Shown piece by piece: positions 8,766 through 16,160 of a DNA stretch of 44,334 bases (the first letter of the stretch is position 1; each line of letters begins with the position of its first letter). The notes beneath the pieces were generated by a model. That model searched no databases. It had not been told where the DNA came from and saw only the letters and a program-made list of their open reading frames with translations. This DNA comes from Methanobacterium sp. PtaU1.Bin097. GTDB lineage: Archaea; Methanobacteriota; Methanobacteria; Methanobacteriales; Methanobacteriaceae. Where the stretch lies: assembly GCA_002067325.1 (NCBI GenBank), contig MVQY01000182.1, positions 1 to 44,334 of the forward strand, given 5' to 3'. The position numbers were made by a program, and so were the translations under genes.

Positions 8766-8963
8766 ATGAGGACGAGGATAAAGGAATTCAGGGCTAAGTA
8801 CAACCTTACCCAGGCGGAGCTGGCGGAGAAGGTGGGGGTAAGGAGGGAGACTATTGTTTTCCTGGAGAAGGGGAAGTACAATCCCTCCCTGAAACTGGCT
8901 CATGACATCGCCGTGGCTTTAAAGTCCACGATAGATGATCTTTTCATTTTCGAAGATGAATAA
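8766..8963 (+). CDS. Small XRE/Cro-cI family transcriptional regulator
   Basis: A 65-residue protein consisting of one helix-turn-helix domain. MRTRIKEFRAKYNLTQAELAE contains helices 1 and 2, VGVRRETIVFLEKGKYNPSL the recognition helix and following turn, and LAHDIAVALKSTIDDLFIFED the C-terminal helix. This is the compact archaeal/bacterial type (YozG-like), which usually binds DNA as a dimer. It lies 9 nt after the DUF2178 gene and is probably co-transcribed. The likely target is its own promoter, but this is inferred. It is convergent with uppP, 31 nt away. Confidence 0.88.
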   Translation: MRTRIKEFRAKYNLTQAELAEKVGVRRETIVFLEKGKYNPSLKLAHDIAVALKSTIDDLFIFEDE

Positions 8964-8994
8964 AAAAAAGCGGGAAATAATGTGGGCTATAATT

Positions 8995-9831
8995 TTACAT
9001 GAGGAAGTACCAGATTATTATAGCCAGGGGCCCGACTATCCAGCAGTAATAAGCAAATACCAGGAGGTCCCGGTCGGATATTAATTTTAACATCACTTTT
9101 ATAGCCAGGTAACTGGATATGGCAGCAGCGATGAAGCCGGCTACAGTAACACTGGTGGTTATGTCAAATAAAGATGATATGTCATGTACCTGGACCAGCG
9201 CCGCACCTAGAATAGCTGGTATGGAGAGTAAGAAGCTGAACCTGGCGGCTAGCTCTCTTTCAAGTCCCAGAAACAGACCAGTAGATATGGTTGCACCGGA
9301 TCGGGATATTCCCGGGGCTATGGCGCATGCCTGTGCAACACCAATTAACATGGCATTTTTAATGCTCATCTCTTTTAGACTGGATTTATCCCTGGTTTTC
9401 CGGGATACCATCTCTGATGCGTAGAGTAAAAAACCAGTGATTATCAGAAACGCCCCGACGGCAGGTATGTTACTGAACAAACCTTCGAAGAAGCCTTTAA
9501 ACAGGACACCCGCTAAACCCGCGGGTATAGTCCCTAAAAGCACCATCCATGCCAGTTTCTTAAACTGGTCCTCCCGTAGGCCTTCACGGAACTTGCCGTG
9601 TGGAACGTCTGCCAGGCTGGCGATGAAAGACTTGAACATGTGCACTAGGTCATTCCAGAAATAGACAACCACTGCAACTAATGTTCCTATGTGTAGTAGA
9701 GTGTCGAATGCCAGGCCGGATTCTGTTCCCAGGAGATAGGGTGTAAATACTAGATGGGCGGAGCTGCTCACCGGCAGGAATTCAGTCAGTCCCTGTACTA
9801 TACCGATTATTATTGCTTGTATAATATCCAT
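8995..9831 (-). CDS. uppP: Undecaprenyl-diphosphatase (UppP/BacA family)
   Basis: A 278-residue polytopic membrane phosphatase with about eight helices. Motifs are GLTEFLPVSSSAHLVF near residues 14-29, holding the conserved Glu and Ser residues, and PGISRSGATIS in the second half. It removes a phosphate from polyprenyl diphosphate to recycle the lipid carrier. In a pseudomurein-walled methanogen the carrier would serve cell-wall or glycan precursor export. A GGTGA ribosome site lies 8 nt before the ATG. It follows ilvE by 50 nt on the same strand and may be read from the same transcript. Confidence 0.93.
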   Translation of the reverse strand: MDIIQAIIIGIVQGLTEFLPVSSSAHLVFTPYLLGTESGLAFDTLLHIGTLVAVVVYFWNDLVHMFKSFIASLADVPHGKFREGLREDQFKKLAWMVLLGTIPAGLAGVLFKGFFEGLFSNIPAVGAFLIITGFLLYASEMVSRKTRDKSSLKEMSIKNAMLIGVAQACAIAPGISRSGATISTGLFLGLERELAARFSFLLSIPAILGAALVQVHDISSLFDITTSVTVAGFIAAAISSYLAIKVMLKLISDRDLLVFAYYCWIVGPLAIIIWYFLM

Positions 9832-9881
9832 TGAAAAGTCACCAAAAAAATTAGATCATATCTTTGTTCTGGGGGATATGT

Positions 9882-10805
9882 TTATTCTACATACGTCAGC
9901 CAGTTGTATTTATCTTCTTGGTATCCGCTGATTATGCTGAAGAATTTTTCCTGTAGTTTACTGGTTATTTCGCCTTTTTCACCGTTACCTATCTTTATCT
10001 GATCTATGGATCTGATGGGTGTAACTTCAGCGGCCGTGCCGGTCAGGAAAACTTCATCAGCGATGTAGAGCATCTCCCGGGGAATATTCTCCTGTCTGAC
10101 TTCTATGTCCATTGATTCGGCCAGTTTTATTATGGAATCTCTGGTGATACCTGGTAGTATAGATGAGGAAAGGGGAGGAGTGTATAAGGCCCCTTCGTAA
10201 ACCAGGAAAACATTTTCACCGCTGCCTTCACTCACGGTGCCCTGGTAGTCCAGCATTATTGCTTCTTCGTATCCGTTTTCCATGGCTTCCATTTTAGCAA
10301 GCTGGGAGTTCATATAATTTGATCCGGCCTTGGCCATGTTGGGCATGGTGTTGGGTGCTAATCTGCGCCAGGAGGAGATACCTACATCCACCCCTTTTTC
10401 CAGGGCTTCTTCTCCCAGGTATTTACCCCAGCTCCAGGCAGCGATAACATACTCTAACGGGTTTTCCAGGGGATGAACGCCCAATTTATTATAACCACGG
10501 AATATAACTGGTCTTATGTAGCATTCGTCCAAGTCGTTGGCCTTGATGGTGTCTATTATTGCCTGGGAAAATTCCTCTACGCTGTAGTCGATGTCCATAC
10601 GGTATATCTTACCAGAATTAAAAAGACGTTTTACGTGTTCTTTTAGACGGAAGATGGCTGAACCTTTGGGGGTTTTGTAGCAGCGTATTCCTTCAAATAC
10701 GCTGGAGCCGTAGTGAACCACGTGGGATAGAACATGTATGTTCGCCTCTGTCCAGTCAACCAACTCGCCGTTGAACCATATTTTACCGGATTCATTGAAA
10801 ACCAT
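9882..10805 (-). CDS. ilvE: Branched-chain amino acid aminotransferase
   Basis: A 307-residue class IV PLP aminotransferase that performs the last step of valine, leucine and isoleucine synthesis. Seen: KIWFNGELVDWTEANIHVLS at the N-terminus, YGSSVFEGIRCY, the Lys-containing NMAKAGSNYMNS, the phosphate-binding VSEGSGENVF, and LTGTAAEVTPIRSID. Length is typical of IlvE. An AGAAGTGAT ribosome-like site precedes the ATG. It is encoded away from the ilvBNC and ilvD units, and a T-rich segment separates it from uppP. A D-amino acid or aminodeoxychorismate lyase assignment is less likely given the RCY and TGTAAE segments. Confidence 0.93.
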   Translation of the reverse strand: MVFNESGKIWFNGELVDWTEANIHVLSHVVHYGSSVFEGIRCYKTPKGSAIFRLKEHVKRLFNSGKIYRMDIDYSVEEFSQAIIDTIKANDLDECYIRPVIFRGYNKLGVHPLENPLEYVIAAWSWGKYLGEEALEKGVDVGISSWRRLAPNTMPNMAKAGSNYMNSQLAKMEAMENGYEEAIMLDYQGTVSEGSGENVFLVYEGALYTPPLSSSILPGITRDSIIKLAESMDIEVRQENIPREMLYIADEVFLTGTAAEVTPIRSIDQIKIGNGEKGEITSKLQEKFFSIISGYQEDKYNWLTYVE

Positions 10806-10973
10806 TAAAAATCACTTCTCTTATCTACTTCTTCCCTAAAATTTGACTGCTCAATAAAATTTGATTGATTTAAAATTAAATATAGAAACATTTTTTAGAT
10901 TAGAACATTTAATTCCTTTATCCTTATATAATTGTCCTTAATATAAAAATAACACTGATTTATAATCAGAAGA

Positions 10974-10981
10974 TTTATATA
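10974..10981 (+). promoter_or_regulatory. TATA box of the tRNA-Val genes
   Basis: TTTATATA lies with its centre about 34 nt upstream of the first base of tRNA-Val(UAC), giving an expected start a few bases before the mature 5' end. The surrounding 150 nt is very AT-rich. Confidence 0.5.
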
Positions 10982-11011
10982 CACTGTCTGTCTAATACTG
11001 AAAATACCATG

Positions 11012-11086
<75 letters not shown>

Positions 11087-11141
11087 GAAAATAATTATTT
11101 TTTTAGCCTATTTTATTTGGTGGAAACCAGGTTCCTAGTCA

Positions 11142-11215
<74 letters not shown>

Positions 11216-11336
11216 CTAAAAATAATTTTTAAGGGGGCTATTGATGGGTAATTCACTGGTTGTGCTGGTTTTAAACCTTTAATGGGTAATTCATTGATTA
11301 GATAGTTATATATTGGAGTGTTAAAATTAGACCGAT

Positions 11337-12116
11337 TTAAAATGCTAAAATAATCACAACGTGTATAATCAGTGTCACGAAGAATACCGTGGTTCCCTTA
11401 ACTAACGTGGACATGATATCCCTTTCGAAGAAGAGGGCTAGTCCATAAGACAGGATGGCTGCTGATAAAATCGTTGCTATACCTATGAAGGCTGTGTTTT
11501 CATCGCCGCTGTAGCTAACCAGGTACTTTATCAGGGTTGATATCAGTAAAACCAGTATTATCAGTACTATGGTATTACTTAAAATATTCCTTAACGTTGG
11601 TCCTATAGAACTGCTGGTGGGCCGACTTGTTTTTCCACCCTTATCTAAACTCTTTCTAGGCCCGCTGAAAAAGGATATGCCAGGTGATTTTCTAGTGGGT
11701 GTATATTCTTCATCGGCTATTTCTACATCTTCATCCACTTCATAATCATCGACATATTCTCTTTTGGAGAATTTTTTAGCCAGGTTTACCAATCCATCTT
11801 TATCTATGAGTTTGATGTTTCTCCGACCGGCGTAGTTGATTGCATTATCTGTGAAGTAGGAACTGCTGACCACCACTATTTTGGATGCCTTCAGGGTCTT
11901 GGCCACCATCTCCATCTCCTTTAGAACGTCAAGTCCGACTTCCCATTGTTCATCGTAGTTTTTAACACCAACTACAACTCCGACATCGCCTAAAACAGAC
12001 GGTAGTACTCCATAGATATCGATAATATGTCTGGAGGTTTGGAAGTTTTTATAGACCTTGAAACCGGATTCTTCCATGACCTTGGCCACGAAATCAACTA
12101 ATTTTGTTTTCTCCAT
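11337..12116 (-). CDS. Membrane-anchored Mrr-like restriction-endonuclease-fold protein
   Basis: A 259-residue protein. Residues 1 to about 112 look like a PD-(D/E)XK domain of the Mrr type: VDFVAKVMEESGFKVYKNFQ, then Asp33 in HIIDIYG, Lys52 in VGVKNY, and ASKIVVVSSSYFTDNAINYA with KLIDKDGLV. The glutamine of the usual Q-x-K motif is replaced by glycine. A charged linker (113-178) follows, then three membrane helices near 181-200, 209-230 and 240-258. This places the nuclease-like domain at the inner face of the membrane. The substrate is unknown and no methylase is nearby, so classical restriction is not supported. A GGTGAG ribosome site lies 4 nt before the ATG. Confidence 0.65.
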   Translation of the reverse strand: MEKTKLVDFVAKVMEESGFKVYKNFQTSRHIIDIYGVLPSVLGDVGVVVGVKNYDEQWEVGLDVLKEMEMVAKTLKASKIVVVSSSYFTDNAINYAGRRNIKLIDKDGLVNLAKKFSKREYVDDYEVDEDVEIADEEYTPTRKSPGISFFSGPRKSLDKGGKTSRPTSSSIGPTLRNILSNTIVLIILVLLISTLIKYLVSYSGDENTAFIGIATILSAAILSYGLALFFERDIMSTLVKGTTVFFVTLIIHVVIILAF

Positions 12117-12273
12117 TAACTCACCTTGGGCAAATAGGTGAAAGATTTAACATCTCATCTCTATATGGACACTATTATGTATATTATATTTGTTTAATTG
12201 TTTTATTACTTAAAACTGTTCCTATTTAATATCCTCAAAAACTTTTTGAATGGTTAGGCAAATATATGCCTAT

Positions 12274-13050
12274 ATGAGAATTCTCATTACCAACGACGAT
12301 GGAGTTAACTCGTCAGGAATCATAGCTGCCAAGAAAGCAGTGGAAGATCTGGGATCAATCGATATCGTGGCACCAGCCACTCAACAAAGCGGCATTGGAC
12401 ATGCATTAACCCTCTTTGAACCCATCAGGGTTACTTCAACCAATTTAAGAGACGGAAGTGAAGCGTATTCGGTGTCCGGCACCCCTACAGATGCAGTGCT
12501 GGTTGGTATTTTTGAAATAGCCAGCAAAAAGCCGGAACTGGTTATTTCCGGAATTAACGTTGGGGAAAATCTGGGGATGTCGGAGCTCACCACGTCAGGT
12601 ACAATAGGCGCAGCCATGGAAGCTGCTGCCCAGGATATACCTGCCCTTTCGGTTTCTTTACAGGTAACTCGGGGCGATATGAAGTTCCATGACGGCCATG
12701 TGGACGTGGACTTTACCCATGCCCAGAAGATGACCAGAAAAGTGGTGCGGAGGATAGCCAGGCAATCTTTACCTGAGGGGATAGATTTTCTGAATCTTAA
12801 CATACCTTCTTCTCCAGACAACAATAAAATAAAATTAACCCGCCTGGGAAAGAGGATGTACAAGGTGCATATAGAAAAGAGACTCGATCCCAGGGGTAGG
12901 CCTTACTACTGGATTGATGGTGTGCCTCAGGAGAAAGATGATCCTGGTACGGATGTACATGTCCTGAGGGAGGAAAATTGTGCCACAATAACACCAATAT
13001 CCTTAGATGCGTCCACTGATCTGGATTTAATACGGGAATGGCTGGATTAA
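12274..13050 (+). CDS. surE: 5'/3'-nucleotidase SurE
   Basis: A 258-residue metal-dependent survival-protein phosphatase acting on nucleoside monophosphates. The N-terminus MRILITNDDGVNSSGI carries the catalytic Asp-Asp pair. Further family segments are VVAPATQQSG-like (IVAPATQQSGIGHALTL), YSVSGTPTDAVLVG, PELVISGINVGENLG, TSGTIGAAMEAA and INLNIPS-like FLNLNIPSS. I chose the ATG at 12274 because SurE proteins start at this point; an in-frame ATG at 12250 would add eight residues. No good ribosome site is seen, and AT-rich sequence upstream could support a short leader. It is followed by a cluster of 13-bp palindromes. Confidence 0.92.
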   Translation: MRILITNDDGVNSSGIIAAKKAVEDLGSIDIVAPATQQSGIGHALTLFEPIRVTSTNLRDGSEAYSVSGTPTDAVLVGIFEIASKKPELVISGINVGENLGMSELTTSGTIGAAMEAAAQDIPALSVSLQVTRGDMKFHDGHVDVDFTHAQKMTRKVVRRIARQSLPEGIDFLNLNIPSSPDNNKIKLTRLGKRMYKVHIEKRLDPRGRPYYWIDGVPQEKDDPGTDVHVLREENCATITPISLDASTDLDLIREWLD

Positions 13051-13061
13051 AATAGGTTAAT

Positions 13062-13202
13062 TTTTTCTACCGTAGAAAAATTAGTTCTGAATTCATTAAA
13101 TTTGACAATTTCAAGGTTACAATTTTCCACATTTTTTCTACTGTAGACTTTTTGACGCGATAGGAAGATGTTCCAATGGGGATGAAATTTTCTACTGTAG
13201 AA
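13062..13202. repeat. Cluster of three TTCTACNGTAGAA palindromes (cluster 1)
   Basis: Three copies of a 13-bp palindrome lie between surE and the DUF2098 gene. Copy 1 at 13065-13077 has central C and extends to a perfect 9-1-9 inverted repeat at 13062-13080. Copy 2 at 13136-13148 has central T with one outer mismatch. Copy 3 at 13190-13202 has central T and is perfect. Start-to-start spacing is 71 and 54 nt. The same motif recurs at 20458-20511. The sites could be protein-binding sites or transcript-ending hairpins; the sequence does not decide. Confidence 0.75.
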
Positions 13203-13272
13203 TAATTGGGAAATAAATAAGTACTAAAAACCCTCATACATTAAACCCTCAAACACACAAAAAGGATTTAAA

Positions 13273-13578
13273 ATGGACATAACAGACCACAGGGGCAATA
13301 AGATCTCTGAAGGGACAACCTTAAAATATCTAGGCACCAGAACCAAAGGAAAAGCCGATAAAATCTGCTTTAAAGAAAGTAACACCTGGATAAGACTGGA
13401 TACCACCGGTCTATACTACCGGTTAGATTATCTAATGGTCATAAAACCCGAAAAGGAAAAGAAAAGAGCCAACCGAAAGTCCAAAAAGGAGAAAATCCTC
13501 CAGGAACTCCATCAAACATCCCACCACAACTATGAGATATCCAGAGATTCAGACGGAGCAGGAGTCGGTGGGGGATAA
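13273..13578 (+). CDS. DUF2098-like protein, unknown function
   Basis: A 101-residue protein. Its first 60 residues (ITDHRGNKISEGTTLKYLGT, TKGKADKICFKESNTWIRLD, GLYYRLDYLMVI) resemble the DUF2098 family of small methanogen proteins and look like a compact beta-barrel domain. The C-terminal 35 residues are strongly basic (EKEKKRANRKSKKEKIL) and then polar, probably disordered and possibly nucleic-acid-binding. AAGGATT precedes the ATG. It is convergent with the marker 12 gene, only 10 nt away. Its function is unknown. Confidence 0.7.
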   Translation: MDITDHRGNKISEGTTLKYLGTRTKGKADKICFKESNTWIRLDTTGLYYRLDYLMVIKPEKEKKRANRKSKKEKILQELHQTSHHNYEISRDSDGAGVGGG

Positions 13579-13588
13579 AAAAACAAGA

Positions 13589-14581
13589 TTAAACCAGTAC
13601 AGGAATCCCTAAAATATCCCTTTCACCTTCAAAAATAGCTTTAGCAATCTGAACACTGCCAATAGAACCAGATCTTTCACCGATCCTGACAACCTCCCCC
13701 AGTTCATCTATTTTTTCTTTAATTGAACTGAACACATCAACAGGCTCAGTCATAGAACCAACAGAGCCAGTTAAAACAATGCCATCAATGTTGGCTGCGA
13801 TTCCAGCCAGGCCATATATCTCCATAACGATGGTCATAACCATGGTCTCTAGGGCTAGTTCCGCCTTTTCATCTCCACTTTCTAAGCGTTTTAAGATCTC
13901 GTCTTTAGCCCGGGTTACTTTTTCGTGGACATCTGCAACTTTAACAGCCCCAGCATGGGAGAAACATTCGTTAGCAGTTCTCTTACCGTCATCAATATCC
14001 CTGAGCATTTTCAAATCGAGTGGGCCGTGGATAACTCCCATTGCACCTAGACAGGCGTCCATAGCACCCCTTATTTTCCCGTCTTCAATCAGGATACTGA
14101 CAGTATTGGAGCTGATGTCGGAGACAATCATGTTTTGAAAGCCGGTTTCCAGGTAAGCGTGGTAGGCGATGCTGATCTTCTCGGAACTGGCGTGGTGAGA
14201 GTAAGCCGCTTTAAACCAGGGATACAGGGAAGGAGTTTCTGTATGAATACCTGGAATTAACACGGTGGGAACTCTTGACTCTTTTATTTCATCGTAAACT
14301 GCAGTTCCACCGCCGGTAACCTTACCGGCACCTCCCATGGATAGAATACCCCGGTTTTTAATCCTTTCCAGCGGAGTGATAGCTGATATCCCATCGCCCA
14401 TGGCGTAGGTGATGGCCATTAACTGGATCTCATCAAGGTTAATCCTTCTTGAAAGTTCTTCCACAGCAGAAATGGTACCGGCAGAGGTTTCTTCTCTTCC
14501 AATTTTAAAATGAGTGACTTTATCATCTAATATAGAGAAGGATACTCCAGTAGTGCCGTGATCCATTCCTACAAAGGCCAT
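13589..14581 (-). CDS. Methanogenesis marker protein 12
   Basis: A 330-residue protein of the methanogenesis marker 12 family, found almost only in methanogens and related archaea. It has an ASKHA-type (sugar kinase/actin) layout: FVGMDHGTTGVSFSILDD at the N-terminus, the glycine-rich SMGGAGKVTGGGTAVYDEI, ISSNTVSILIEDGKIRGAMDACLGAMGVIHGP, and GIVLTGSVGSMTEP near the C-terminus. The biochemical role is not established; family distribution links it to methanogenesis enzymes or cofactors. A GAGGATAA ribosome site precedes the ATG. It follows ilvC on the same strand by 49 nt, but an A/T-rich terminator-like stretch lies between. Confidence 0.88.
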   Translation of the reverse strand: MAFVGMDHGTTGVSFSILDDKVTHFKIGREETSAGTISAVEELSRRINLDEIQLMAITYAMGDGISAITPLERIKNRGILSMGGAGKVTGGGTAVYDEIKESRVPTVLIPGIHTETPSLYPWFKAAYSHHASSEKISIAYHAYLETGFQNMIVSDISSNTVSILIEDGKIRGAMDACLGAMGVIHGPLDLKMLRDIDDGKRTANECFSHAGAVKVADVHEKVTRAKDEILKRLESGDEKAELALETMVMTIVMEIYGLAGIAANIDGIVLTGSVGSMTEPVDVFSSIKEKIDELGEVVRIGERSGSIGSVQIAKAIFEGERDILGIPVLV

Positions 14582-14612
14582 AAAAATTTATCCTCTTGGT
14601 TAATAAAAATAG

Positions 14613-14628
14613 AAAAGGAAAAAAAATA
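14613..14628 (-). terminator. T-rich terminator after ilvC
   Basis: Just after the ilvC stop, the minus strand reads a run of eight Ts followed by CC and four more Ts, without a stable hairpin. Oligo-T tracts of this kind end transcription in archaea. This would separate the ilvBNC unit from the marker 12 gene. Confidence 0.45.
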
Positions 14629-14630
14629 TA

Positions 14631-15611
14631 TTATTTTTGAAGCCCGCAGAGTTTCCTTAATTTAGCACCAACCTTCTCTATGAGCAGGTCTCCTTCTATA
14701 GCTCTTAAACGCTTAAGCTGGGGCTGGCCGGCCTGGTTTTCCAGTGCCCATTCCTTGGCGAACTTACCCTTCTGGATTTCCTCCAGGATTTTCTTCATTT
14801 CCTTTTTAGTGTCGGGTGTTATTAGCCTTTCTCTTCTGCTTAGTCCTCCGAATTCGGCGGTGTTGCTCACGTTGTCCCACATGCCCGCGAATCCGTTCTT
14901 GTAGATCAGGTCGACGATGAGTTTCAGTTCATGGCAGGTCTCGAAGTAAGCCAGTTCTGGCTGGTACCCTGCTTCCACCAGGGTTTCAAATCCATTTTTA
15001 ATGAGTTCAGTTGCTCCACCACATAGAACAGCCTGTTCTCCGAAGAGATCTGTTTCTGTTTCTTCTTTGAAGGTGGTCTCCAGGACGCCTGCCCTGGTGA
15101 GTCCTACTCCTTTACCCATGGCCAGTGCTATATCCAGTGTGTTGCCGGTGTAGTCCTGTTCCACAGCCACTAATCCTGGAATTCCAAAACCTTCTTCATA
15201 GGTCTGTCTTACCATGGCACCGGGTCCTTTAGGGGCTATCATGGATATGTTAACGTTTTCTGGTGGTTTTATGTATCCGAAGTGGATGTTGTATCCGTGT
15301 GAAAATGATATGGTGTTTCCTTCTTCTAGACCGTCTTTAATGGACTGTTCATATACCTGGGCCTGTATTTCATCCGGAATGAGTATGTGAATTATATCAG
15401 CCTCTTTACTGGCTTCTTCTACTGATAAAACAGTTAGACCATCATTTTTAGCTCTTTGCCAGGATTTACCTCCTTCTCTTAATCCCACGATAACGGTTAA
15501 TCCGCTATCAGCCATATTTCTTGCCTGGGCCATTCCCTGGCTTCCATATCCTATAACTGCTATTTTTTTATCCTTTAAAACATCTGTATCTACGTCTTTG
15601 TCATAATACAT
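14631..15611 (-). CDS. ilvC: Ketol-acid reductoisomerase (class I)
   Basis: A 326-residue enzyme that rearranges and reduces acetolactate or acetohydroxybutyrate with NAD(P)H in valine and isoleucine synthesis. Seen: the Rossmann motif IAVIGYGSQGMAQARN, IHILIPDEIQAQVYE, and the Mg and substrate site in KGPGAMVRQTYEEGFGIP and ETETDLFGEQAVLCGG. Length is typical of the class I (short) enzyme. A strong GAGGAGG ribosome site lies 8 nt before the ATG. It is the third gene of the ilvB-ilvN-ilvC operon, 51 nt after ilvN. Confidence 0.98.
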   Translation of the reverse strand: MYYDKDVDTDVLKDKKIAVIGYGSQGMAQARNMADSGLTVIVGLREGGKSWQRAKNDGLTVLSVEEASKEADIIHILIPDEIQAQVYEQSIKDGLEEGNTISFSHGYNIHFGYIKPPENVNISMIAPKGPGAMVRQTYEEGFGIPGLVAVEQDYTGNTLDIALAMGKGVGLTRAGVLETTFKEETETDLFGEQAVLCGGATELIKNGFETLVEAGYQPELAYFETCHELKLIVDLIYKNGFAGMWDNVSNTAEFGGLSRRERLITPDTKKEMKKILEEIQKGKFAKEWALENQAGQPQLKRLRAIEGDLLIEKVGAKLRKLCGLQK

Positions 15612-15662
15612 CTTCTTTCCTCCTCAAACTTAGTTAATAAAATATTTAAAATTCATTGGGAA

Positions 15663-16160
15663 TTAGTCCAACGTTCCTCTGGATATCGCTGTAGGTCCGG
15701 TTCTAGCTATCTGTTTTATTCCAAAAATCCGCAATAAATCTATCAGGGCTTCTATTTTATCTGGTGCACCGGTTATTTCCACGGTCAGGGTTTCCGGGCT
15801 GACATCGATTATCCTTCCCCGGAAGATATTGGCATACTGGATAACCTCGGATCTCTTCTTCTCTGAAGTTGCGTGTATTTTAATCAGGCACAGCTCCCTT
15901 TTCACCGTGTTTTCCGGGGTGAGGTCCCTTACCTTGACTACGTCAATTAATTTGTTGAGCTGTTTTATGATCTGTTCCAGGACCTTTTCATCCCCCCGGC
16001 TGATGATGGTCATCCGGGCCATGTTTTCCTGTTCTGAGGTACCCACCGTTATATTGTCGATGTTGAAGCCTCTTCTGGTGAAAAGTCCGGCAACCCTTTG
16101 CAGTACACCGGGTTTGTTCAAAACCAGAGCACTTATAACATGAGATCGTTGTTCGTCCAT
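15663..16160 (-). CDS. ilvN: Acetolactate synthase small (regulatory) subunit
   Basis: A 165-residue ACT-domain regulator of acetolactate synthase, which gives feedback control by valine. The N-terminal ACT domain begins HVISALVLNKPGVLQRVAGLFTRRG with NIDNITVGTSEQ, and the C-terminal half continues IKIHATSEKKRSEV and ITGAPDKIEALIDLLR. The start ATG directly abuts the ilvB stop codon, and GGAGTGGG in the ilvB 3' end serves as ribosome site, so translation is probably coupled. Length is normal for the family. Confidence 0.97.
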   Translation of the reverse strand: MDEQRSHVISALVLNKPGVLQRVAGLFTRRGFNIDNITVGTSEQENMARMTIISRGDEKVLEQIIKQLNKLIDVVKVRDLTPENTVKRELCLIKIHATSEKKRSEVIQYANIFRGRIIDVSPETLTVEITGAPDKIEALIDLLRIFGIKQIARTGPTAISRGTLD

